NCBI GenBank assembly: GCA_029213105.1
Contig: JARGNS010000142.1
Coordinates: 1 to 6,353 of the forward strand
Direction: 5' to 3'
DNA from: Planctomycetota bacterium
GTDB taxonomy: Bacteria; Planctomycetota; PLA2; JAEUHO01
DNA: 6,353 bases
A model generated the notes under the pieces. The model did not search any database. It worked only from the letters and a program-made list of their open reading frames with translations, and was not told where the DNA came from. The position numbers were made by a program, and so were the translations under genes. Positions within the stretch are counted from its first letter, which is position 1; each line of letters opens with the position of its first letter. This document shows positions 1-4,665 of the stretch, in pieces.

Positions 1-501
1 GGCAAGGAGAAGGAGTTTCTGCGCGTCGGCATCGAGCGCAGCCACAACATCGAGCGTGGGCGCGTCCCCGTGGATCCCGGGCATTGGATGCACTGCATGG
101 TCACGTGGAACGACCGCTGGTGGGGCGGCGGCGATTTCTACGTGAACGGGCGCCGCATGAAGCGTGCGTGGCGGGCGGATCAGAAACTGGTGGAGCGCAT
201 CGAGCCTCTGTACGCGGAGTTCGGTATTCGCGATGAGGTGACGGCGCGCCACGGCGATGTCCCGCTAATCGAGATCGATGAGATCGTGGGCTACTCCAGC
301 ATGCCGGACAAGGAGGAGATCATCCAGGCCTACAAGCGCTGGCAAGGCGAGCTGGAGGAGATTCGGCTCTACGATTTGGCTATGCCGTTCAAGTGGTCGC
401 TGCAGCGCTGGGATTTCGTCCTGGTGCCGAAGCTGGCGGAGGGCACCGTGGCGGCGAGCTGGCGCCAGACCGGGGCGATGCACAGCAGGCCCGACTCGTA
501 G
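1..501 (+). CDS. LamG-like (concanavalin A-fold) domain protein, 3' part
   Basis: The frame is open from the first base, so the gene begins outside the window; 166 residues are visible. Residues 28-50 contain a Trp-x-His start, a VTWN strand and a YVNG strand, the pattern of LamG/concanavalin A-like jelly rolls (W.H...T...G....YVNG). Residues 117-127 (ELEEIRLYDLA) look like the closing strand of such a domain (G.IDEVRIYNRAL). These domains usually bind carbohydrate or other extracellular ligands in secreted or surface proteins, but no signal peptide can be judged because the N-terminus is missing. Residues 130-166 have no recognisable LamG character and are antisense to the end of the DUF1444 gene on the other strand, so they may be a readthrough tail. 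Codon use has somewhat more A/T at third positions than the neighbours (ttt, cta, gat, att). The LamG call rests on motif pattern alone. The full protein could carry other domains upstream. Confidence 0.6.
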   Translation, partial: GKEKEFLRVGIERSHNIERGRVPVDPGHWMHCMVTWNDRWWGGGDFYVNGRRMKRAWRADQKLVERIEPLYAEFGIRDEVTARHGDVPLIEIDEIVGYSSMPDKEEIIQAYKRWQGELEEIRLYDLAMPFKWSLQRWDFVLVPKLAEGTVAASWRQTGAMHSRPDS

Positions 502-1499
502 TTGCCGCCGGCGGCCACCATGAAGATGCCTTCCTCCAGCGTGTGCACCTGCAGGCTGTCCTTGACGTGCCGGAAGAGGTTGCCCACCGCGAGGTCGTGG
601 AGCGCGTCCCACGAGTCGGCCAGCTCGTCGGCCTCCTCCGGGGAGAGGGACGCCAGGGCCTGCTCGCTGTCGAGGACGTACGAGAGCACGATCTCGCGCG
701 AGAACGGCTCGTGGATCTCGGGCGCCGCCAGTGCGCCGTGCTGCTGCTGGAGCGCCTCGATCTCGGCGACGCGTGCGATCGGACGCAGCACGGGGAAGAG
801 GCGTGCCGCGGCTTCGCCCTCCCCGGCGCCTGCGCCGGACCAGGCGGCGAGGTACTTCGACACGACCTTCGTCAGCGCTTCGGGCCCCTTGCCGCGGCAC
901 TCGCGCCAGGCGTTGTCCAGCGACACGTCGAAGCCGGCGCCTTCGCGCGTGAAGTGCAGGTTCGTCGCGTCCACGAGCTCGGCGGTGCCGAAGTGCGGGT
1001 CCTCCTGCATGCGCCCCAGCACGTGCTCGGCGAAGGCCCGACCGCCGCGCAGGGCGCCGTGGACATCCGTCCCCGCGTGGCCGGGCGACTCGACGATCGT
1101 CTCGGCCTCGTTGGCGCCGTGGGTCACGGTGACCTCGAACCCGAGGCCGTACTGGGCGCGCAGGGTGAAGGCGTAGCGATCCCAGAGGGGGGCGAAGGCG
1201 TCGGGGGGCGTCTCGGCCGCGTGGATGGCGATCGTGGTGGTGCCCCGCGGCCAGTCCGGGCTCGAGGCACTCAGCCCGTCGCCCCCGATGTGGCTCAAGT
1301 AGGCCGCGATCTTCTTCTTGAGGCGGCCATGGTCCGCCGCGTCCCACGGCCGCGGGACCTGCACGACGAGCACGACGCCGCCGGTGCTGGGGTCGGCCAG
1401 GGCGGTGTCGACCACCGCGGGATCGTCCAGTCCGGAGGCCTGGGCGGGCGCAGGCGCAGCCGGGCGGGCGCGTCGCGGGGGTCTCGGTCGTTTGGCCAC
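369..1499 (-). CDS. DUF1444-family protein with extra N-terminal domain
   Basis: This reads as 376 residues from a GTG at 1499, chosen because GGAGGAA lies 6 nt upstream; an in-frame ATG at 1520 would add 7 residues but has no well-placed ribosome site. Residues from about 194 to 352 match the DUF1444 (YtpQ-like) pattern: LDNAWREC, then LFPVLRP (about 234-240), IVLSYVLDSE (about 270-279), AVGNLF (about 304-309) and YESGLLCIAPVW (about 334-345). The family has no established biochemical function. Typical members are about 260-270 residues, so the first roughly 190 residues are additional. They comprise a basic Pro/Arg/Ala-rich start (residues 3-21) and a domain I do not recognise. There is no signal peptide or membrane segment, so the protein is probably cytoplasmic. 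The last 24 residues (353-376) lack the usual family ending (a hydrophobic strand with P-x-R-D) and use codons rare elsewhere here (AGG, AAA, TTG, ATA). They overlap the LamG gene tail to tail. A frameshift or lost stop near 440-450 is possible. Confidence 0.8.
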   Translation of the reverse strand: MAKRPRPPRRARPAAPAPAQASGLDDPAVVDTALADPSTGGVVLVVQVPRPWDAADHGRLKKKIAAYLSHIGGDGLSASSPDWPRGTTTIAIHAAETPPDAFAPLWDRYAFTLRAQYGLGFEVTVTHGANEAETIVESPGHAGTDVHGALRGGRAFAEHVLGRMQEDPHFGTAELVDATNLHFTREGAGFDVSLDNAWRECRGKGPEALTKVVSKYLAAWSGAGAGEGEAAARLFPVLRPIARVAEIEALQQQHGALAAPEIHEPFSREIVLSYVLDSEQALASLSPEEADELADSWDALHDLAVGNLFRHVKDSLQVHTLEEGIFMVAAGGNYESGLLCIAPVWRQLAATVPSASFGTRTKSQRCSDHLNGIAKS

Positions 1500-1505
1500 G
1501 CGGGC

Positions 1506-1512
1506 TTCCTCC
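1506..1512 (-). promoter_or_regulatory. Shine-Dalgarno site for the DUF1444 gene
   Basis: On the minus strand GGAGGAA lies 6 nt before the GTG at 1499. It falls inside the reading frame if translation instead began at the ATG at 1520, so it decides in favour of the GTG start. Spacing and sequence are near ideal. Confidence 0.6.
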
Positions 1513-1576
1513 AGCCCCATGAAAGCGCCGAAGTGCTCCGAGCGCCACAGCGAACCCCGTGCGACGATGCCGTGGC

Positions 1577-2539
1577 ATGACGCCCCCGGCGACCACGCCC
1601 GTCTCGCTCGCGAATCTACCGACGCCCTTGGAGCGTCTCGATCGCACGAGTGACTTGCTGGGCATCGATCTCTGGGTCAAGCGCGATGACCTCACCGGTG
1701 CCGCGCTCTCCGGCAACAAGGTACGCAAGCTCGAGTACCTCTGCGGCGAGGCCCGCGGCCTGGGCGCCGACACGCTCATCACCTGCGGCGCGGTGACGTC
1801 GAACCACTGCCGCGCCACGGCCGTGGCCGCGGCGCGCCTCGGTCTCGCGTCGCATCTCGTGCTGCGGGGCGAGGAGCCGGCGGTGCCCGACGGCAACCTG
1901 CTGCTCGACCGCCTCGTCGGCGCCGCGACCACCTTCATCACCCACGAGGCCTGGGCCGATCGCGACGCGATCATGGCGGGCATCGCCGAGCAGGTGCGCG
2001 CCGAGGGGCGGCGCCCGTACGTGATCCCCGAGGGGGGCAGCAACGCCGTGGGGGCCCTGGGCTACCGCCACGCCGCCGAGGAGCTGGCCGAGCAGGCCGC
2101 CGAGCGCGGGCTCGACCTGGGCCAGGTCTGGCATGCGGTCGGGAGCGGGGGCACCACCGCCGGGCTGGCGCTCGGCTTCGCCGGCACGGGCATCCAGGTG
2201 CGCGGCGTCGCGGTGTGCGACGACGCCGCGTACTTCGATGCCGTGATCACGCGCATCGTGGAGCCTTTCGGGACGGACGCCAGCTGGCGCGTGGTCGAGG
2301 GCTACCAGGGCATCGGCTACGCCCAGGCCACGGACGAGGAACTCGCCTTCCATGCCGCGGTCGCACGGCGCGAGGGGCTGATCCTGGACCCCGTCTACTC
2401 CGGCAAGGCCTTCCGGGCGCTCTGCCTCGAAGCCCAGGCCGGCCGCGTCCCGACGGATCGCGCCATCGTGTTCGTCCACACGGGCGGGATCTACGGGGTG
2501 TTCTCGTTCGCCGCCGCGTTGGCGTCGTTGCCGAGGTAG
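1577..2539 (+). CDS. dcyD: D-cysteine desulfhydrase (PLP-dependent, ACC deaminase family)
   Basis: This 320-residue fold-type II PLP enzyme has the family's usual length. D-cysteine desulfhydrase converts D-cysteine to pyruvate, hydrogen sulfide and ammonia in the cytoplasm. Visible motifs: LPTPLERL at 14-21, VKRDDL at 34-39, SGNK with the expected Schiff-base lysine K48, SNHCR at 75-79, PEGGSN at 151-156, the glycine-rich phosphate-binding loop GSGGTTAG at 189-196, DPVYSGK at 271-277 and HTGG at 301-304. Two positions separate the subfamilies. ACC deaminases carry Glu after the DPVY tyrosine and Leu in HLGG; here these are S275 and T302, as in plant and enterobacterial D-cysteine desulfhydrases, so ACC deaminase activity is unlikely. 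The ATG at 1577 is preferred; a GTG at 1559 would add six poorly conserved residues, and neither has a clear Shine-Dalgarno site. The gene diverges from the DUF1444 gene across fewer than 80 bp, and its conserved C-terminus overlaps the end of the phosphatase gene by 49 bp. Exact substrate range is inferred. Confidence 0.9.
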   Translation: MTPPATTPVSLANLPTPLERLDRTSDLLGIDLWVKRDDLTGAALSGNKVRKLEYLCGEARGLGADTLITCGAVTSNHCRATAVAAARLGLASHLVLRGEEPAVPDGNLLLDRLVGAATTFITHEAWADRDAIMAGIAEQVRAEGRRPYVIPEGGSNAVGALGYRHAAEELAEQAAERGLDLGQVWHAVGSGGTTAGLALGFAGTGIQVRGVAVCDDAAYFDAVITRIVEPFGTDASWRVVEGYQGIGYAQATDEELAFHAAVARREGLILDPVYSGKAFRALCLEAQAGRVPTDRAIVFVHTGGIYGVFSFAAALASLPR

Positions 2540-3642
2540 CGCGCGACGACCATCGAGACGTCGTCCTCGAACTCCGAGCTGCCCTGGTACTCGGCGAGCT
2601 CCTGGAGGACCTCCCCGATCAGCATCGACGGGCCCATGCCCTCGAGGCCGCGCAGGCGCTCGCGCAGGCCGTCTTCGCCGAGGACCTCGCCCTCGCCGTC
2701 CTGGAGCAGTTCGAACAGGCCGTCCGTGAAGAACACGACGGAGTCGCCGGGCTGCAGCATGACCCGCTTGGAGGGCTGCACGCGGCTGATGATGTCGTCG
2801 TCCATGCCCAGCAGGCGGTTGCGCGTGCGCAGCTCCTCGATCGAGCCGTCCTTGCGCAAGAGGATCTGCGAGGGATGGCCGGCGGTGGCGTAGTCGAGCT
2901 CGCCGTTCTTGAGGTCGATGCGCGCGACGGCTGCGGTGAGGAAGAAGTACGTGTGCTGCAGCAGGCGCTGGGCGGCCTGGTTGAGCCGCTGCAGGATCTG
3001 CACCGGGCGCTGCTTCGTCAGGGTGAGGCGGCGCACCATGCCGTGCAGGCGCGCCACGACCATGGCCGCCGAGATGCCGTGGCCCGAGACGTCGAGCAGG
3101 ATCAGGTACAGCCAGCGGTCCTTGATGACGTTGGAGTGGACGTAGTCCCCGCCGATGTAGCGCGTGGGGATGATGCGCGCCACGCACTCGATGTCGTCGC
3201 GCTGGATGGGCGGCGGAATGAGCGTGGCCTGGATCGCCTGGGCGAGCTTCAGCTCCGAGACGAGGTCTTCCTTCTCGACCTCGAGCGCCCGACGGCGATC
3301 GGACTCCACCGTGAGGCTGACCTCGGTCTGCGCCTTCTCGCCGGCGACCCGGTGGACCTCCTCCTCGAGCTGCGCGCTGCGCGCCTCGGCCAGCATGCCG
3401 ACCCGGCCGGCGGCGCCGAGCAGGCCACCCCAGACGATCGGTGCCGGCAGCGAGAGGATCTGCAGCCAGAGTTCGGCGTCGCCGATCCACGTCAGGACGG
3501 GGATCGGAATGGCCAGCACGAAGCCCAGCCAGAGGCTGGGGTTCTTGCGGATGTCGTAGGTCGCCTCGTCGCACAGGGCAGCAAGCAAGGCCCGCACGAA
3601 GCGGGTCCCGGGCATCCAGGAGCGGGTGGGCGTGGGGGGCAT
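2491..3642 (-). CDS. Membrane-anchored SpoIIE/PP2C-type serine phosphatase
   Basis: This reads as 383 residues from an ATG at 3642; a GTG at 3681 or TTG at 3729 upstream in frame is possible, and none has a clear ribosome site. Order of parts: short N-terminus, two hydrophobic segments at about 37-53 and 58-79 (a hairpin membrane anchor), a charged coiled coil at about 86-138, then a PP2C_SpoIIE domain to the end. All four expected metal-binding acidic sites are visible: D166 in GGDY, D184 in DVSGHG, D307 in FFTDG and the D360-D361 pair in FEDDVS. The AGHP motif of RsbU-like enzymes is also present, and LAQAIQATLIP just before the domain is typical of this family. Such phosphatases dephosphorylate serine on STAS-domain anti-anti-sigma factors in partner-switching pathways, but no STAS or anti-sigma gene lies in the window, so the target is unknown. 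The usual GGDfYD reads GGDYVH (H169). No response-regulator, GAF, PAS or HAMP domain is present; the membrane hairpin and coil may provide the input. The last 11 residues overlap dcyD. Confidence 0.9.
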   Translation of the reverse strand: MPPTPTRSWMPGTRFVRALLAALCDEATYDIRKNPSLWLGFVLAIPIPVLTWIGDAELWLQILSLPAPIVWGGLLGAAGRVGMLAEARSAQLEEEVHRVAGEKAQTEVSLTVESDRRRALEVEKEDLVSELKLAQAIQATLIPPPIQRDDIECVARIIPTRYIGGDYVHSNVIKDRWLYLILLDVSGHGISAAMVVARLHGMVRRLTLTKQRPVQILQRLNQAAQRLLQHTYFFLTAAVARIDLKNGELDYATAGHPSQILLRKDGSIEELRTRNRLLGMDDDIISRVQPSKRVMLQPGDSVVFFTDGLFELLQDGEGEVLGEDGLRERLRGLEGMGPSMLIGEVLQELAEYQGSSEFEDDVSMVVARYLGNDANAAANENTP

Positions 3643-3695
3643 GCGAATGGCTGGCAGGGAGGACGTGCTGGGGGTATCCACACTAGTGCGTATCG

Positions 3696-3720
3696 GCCCG
3701 AAACGCCCTCGCGTTTGGGC
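3696..3720. repeat. Bulged 10-bp inverted repeat
   Basis: GCCC (3696-3699) plus AAACGC (3701-3706) pairs fully with GCGTTT plus GGGC (3711-3720). The loop is CCTC and one G (3700) is bulged. No T-run follows on either strand, so it does not read as an intrinsic terminator. It lies between two divergent starts and could be an operator or a 5' UTR structure of the phosphatase mRNA. The pairing is seen in the sequence; the role is inferred. Confidence 0.5.
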
Positions 3721-3769
3721 TTGTATCAAGGGAGAAACGGCACCGTGCCACCATCCCGACCGAAGGCCC

Positions 3770-3775
3770 TATACT
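3770..3775 (+). promoter_or_regulatory. Candidate -10 box for the cytochrome gene
   Basis: TATACT matches TATAAT at five of six positions and stands out in G+C-rich surroundings, 43 nt before the cytochrome ATG. The best -35 candidate is GTGCCA at 3745-3750, with a long 19-bp spacer, so only the -10 call has support. Confidence 0.35.
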
Positions 3776-3818
3776 CCCGGCTCGGTACCGGTTCCGATGT
3801 TCGGAGACTCCACAGACG

Positions 3819-4199
3819 ATGAACCCCCCCAAGATGTTCCTCGCCGCCCTCGTCCTGATCCCGCTCGGGCTGTCCCTCTTCGTGATCGTGCCCCTTGCCG
3901 AGGGCGACGCCAAGGCCGACAAGGCGCTCGAGGACGCCCGCAAGCGCGGGCAGGTCCTCTACAAGCAGAGCTGGAAGAAGGGCGCCAAGGCGTGCTTCGC
4001 CTGCCACGTCCGGGGGCCCAACAAGCTCACCGGCCGCCGCCTGAAGACGTACCCGAAGTACGACAAGGCCCTGCGCAAGGTCGTGACCGCGCAGGAGAAG
4101 ATCAACAACATGATCAAGACCAAGAGCGGCGGCGCCGGCCTCGACCTGGGGCACGCCGACCTGACGGCCCTCGAGGCCTACATCAGCACGCTCAAGTAG
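3819..4199 (+). CDS. Small monoheme c-type cytochrome, membrane-anchored or periplasmic
   Basis: This 126-residue protein begins with a short basic N-region and a hydrophobic segment at residues 6-26, either a Sec signal peptide or an uncleaved anchor, so it should act on the periplasmic side. A single CXXCH heme-attachment motif (C59-F-A-C62-H63) binds heme c covalently, H63 being the proximal ligand. After it comes a lysine-rich stretch with YPKYDKAL (78-85), then AQEKINNMIK (91-100) and LDLGHADLTALEAYISTLK (108-126). This ending resembles SoxA/TsdA-type cytochrome domains (the IN.CM pattern with a final AL.AYI..L helix). M98 is a reasonable candidate for the distal ligand, not proven. The role is electron transfer; donor and acceptor cannot be named because no oxidase, reductase or sox gene is in the window. 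It appears to be transcribed alone, with a TATACT box upstream and a strong hairpin across the stop codon. Thiosulfate-related function is only a weak possibility. Confidence 0.85.
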   Translation: MNPPKMFLAALVLIPLGLSLFVIVPLAEGDAKADKALEDARKRGQVLYKQSWKKGAKACFACHVRGPNKLTGRRLKTYPKYDKALRKVVTAQEKINNMIKTKSGGAGLDLGHADLTALEAYISTLK

Positions 4200-4217
4200 C
4201 GCCGCGGGCGCTACTTG
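4193..4217 (+). terminator. Perfect hairpin across the cytochrome stop codon, possible terminator
   Basis: CAAGTAGCGCC (4193-4203) is perfectly complementary to GGCGCTACTTG (4207-4217), with a GCG loop. The TAG stop codon (4197-4199) lies inside the left arm. No U-tract follows: the next bases begin the GTAGGGGCGG repeat. It could act as a hairpin-only terminator or as a 3' stabilising structure. The hairpin is certain from the sequence; the terminator function is inferred. Confidence 0.45.
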
Positions 4218-4265
4218 GTAGGGGCGGTCCAGCCGGCGCATCGCCGGCGTGTGTCCGCCCGCGGC
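4217..4265 (+). repeat. 49-bp repeat, copy 1
   Basis: This is identical over all 49 bases to 4483-4531. It starts GGTAGGGGCGG, has a perfect inner stem GCCGGCG / CGCCGGC with loop CAT, and an outer GGGCGG / CCGCCC pair, so a single strand can fold into a two-tier hairpin typical of REP-like intergenic palindromes. It begins at the last base of the hairpin that spans the cytochrome stop. Confidence 0.9.
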
Positions 4266-4390
4266 GTCGAAGGGGCGTCCTTGGGGCGCCACGCGAGCGT
4301 CTGCCTCGGCGGCTGGACGCACCATGACGACCGGACACGCCTCCGGGCGCACACACGCTCGCCCTGCGGGCTTCGCTGGAGCGCCCCTAC
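4218..4390. mobile_element. 173-bp unit with inverted ends, MITE-like
   Basis: The left end GTAGGGGCGGTCCAGC (4218-4233) matches the reverse complement of the right end GCTGGAGCGCCCCTAC (4375-4390) at 15 of 16 positions, including a perfect outer 9 bp. The subterminal regions are also related (see 4343-4390). No transposase is encoded and no clear target duplication flanks it. A non-autonomous miniature element or a pair of inverted REP-like units are both possible; mobility is inferred from structure only. Confidence 0.45.
4343..4390 (-). repeat. Inverted diverged copy of the 49-bp repeat
   Basis: Read on the minus strand this keeps the GTAGGGGCG start, TCCAGC, the GCGTGTGT block and the CGCCCG block of the 49-bp repeat. 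The inner hairpin is replaced by a different one, GCCC-GCA-GGGC. Conserved flanks with a changed but still self-complementary core point to selection for, or frequent exchange of, the hairpin. Confidence 0.65.
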
Positions 4391-4482
4391 GAGACGCCGT
4401 TCCTGAGCACGCCACGAGCAGCCTTGCACGCGCAGGGTGTGGTCGTGGAGCGGCCCCGGGTTCGAACGCTGTGGGGCCAACC

Positions 4483-4531
4483 GGTAGGGGCGGTCCAGCC
4501 GGCGCATCGCCGGCGTGTGTCCGCCCGCGGC
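4483..4531 (+). repeat. 49-bp repeat, copy 2
   Basis: This is base-for-base identical to 4217-4265, 266 bp downstream and in the same orientation. Sequence on both sides differs between the copies, so the boundaries are sharp. Perfect identity in non-coding DNA suggests recent duplication, gene conversion or active spread. Confidence 0.9.
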
Positions 4532-4553
4532 CCGTGGGATGGCCGCCCCTACC
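4483..4553. mobile_element. 71-bp unit with perfect 11-bp terminal inverted repeats
   Basis: GGTAGGGGCGG (4483-4493) and CCGCCCCTACC (4543-4553) are exact inverted repeats enclosing copy 2 of the 49-bp repeat. The size and ends resemble small REP/BIME or MITE-like units found in high-G+C genomes. It encodes nothing, and no target duplication is evident. Confidence 0.5.
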
Positions 4554-4569
4554 AGGAGGGGTTTGGTCG

Positions 4570-4602
4570 GGGGGCATGGACGAGCCCCCGGCGACGCCGG
4601 GG
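4570..4602 (+). other. Two mutually exclusive hairpins upstream of argS
   Basis: GGGGGC (4570-4575) can pair with GCCCCC (4584-4589). CCCCGGC (4586-4592) can pair perfectly with GCCGGGG (4596-4602) around a GAC loop. The two pairings share bases 4586-4589, so only one can form at a time. There is no T-run. They could be a terminator for upstream transcription or part of an attenuator if argS is transcribed from further upstream; both roles are inferred. Confidence 0.35.
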
Positions 4603-4608
4603 ACCACG

Positions 4609-4638
4609 GTGACCCTGGGTGCGTCGATCCGGTACGAT
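4609..4638 (+). promoter_or_regulatory. Candidate argS promoter
   Basis: GTGACC (4609-4614) and TACGAT (4633-4638) each match the sigma-70 -35 and -10 consensus at four of six positions, with an 18-bp spacer. The -10 sits about 28 nt before the argS GTG. The match is only fair, and high-G+C promoters are hard to call by eye. Confidence 0.3.
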
Positions 4639-4653
4639 CCGACCTTCGCCGCC

Positions 4654-4659
4654 AGGGAG
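4654..4659 (+). promoter_or_regulatory. Shine-Dalgarno site for argS
   Basis: AGGGAG lies 6 nt before the GTG at 4666 and is the reason for choosing that start. The next in-frame ATG is within the conserved N-terminal domain, too late to be the start. Confidence 0.65.
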
Positions 4660-4665
4660 TGCCCC

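Larger units (their letters stand above)
3643..3818. other. Divergent intergenic region, phosphatase / cytochrome
   Basis: These 176 bp separate two divergent genes and must hold both promoters. The stretch contains one bulged hairpin (3696-3720) and a TATACT box oriented towards the cytochrome gene (3770-3775). GGAGA at 3803-3807 lies 11 nt before the cytochrome ATG and may be a weakly spaced ribosome site. Part would be coding if the phosphatase began at the TTG at 3729. Confidence 0.5.
4200..4665. other. Repeat-rich intergenic region upstream of argS
   Basis: These 466 bp hold no gene I can support. They contain the right arm of the hairpin across the cytochrome stop, two identical 49-bp repeats, an inverted diverged relative, a unique spacer (4391-4482), two overlapping G/C hairpins (4570-4602) and a candidate argS promoter. 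Open frames of 60-100 codons here are made of repeat sequence and look accidental. Confidence 0.7.

Noticed and set aside
265..2043. Very long minus-strand open frame (592 codons) spanning the DUF1444 and dcyD genes
   Set aside because: Its translation is Arg/Pro/Ala-rich with no domain, and it is out of frame with two recognised proteins; it is a high-G+C shadow frame.
1577..2539. ACC deaminase as the name for the PLP enzyme
   Set aside because: The two discriminating positions are Ser (DPVYS) and Thr (HTGG) rather than the Glu and Leu of true ACC deaminases.
1616..3574. Minus-strand open frame of 652 codons and plus-strand frame of 535 codons (2215-3822)
   Set aside because: Both run antisense to, or out of frame with, dcyD and the phosphatase, show low-complexity composition and contain no motifs.
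4452..4478. Possible tRNA fragment (GGGTTCGAAC inside a GGCCCC/GGGGCC stem)
   Set aside because: The TTCGAAC resembles a T-loop, but the five bases on each side do not pair as a T-stem and no anticodon or D arm fits upstream.
4211..4507. Small open frames in the repeat region on both strands
   Set aside because: The peptides (for example CAGWTAPTK) are translations of the 49-bp repeat and its inverted copies; they lack ribosome sites and protein-like composition.
4217..4531. CRISPR array suggested by identical repeats
   Set aside because: There are only two direct copies, 49 bp long and 217 bp apart, with no regular spacers and no cas genes.
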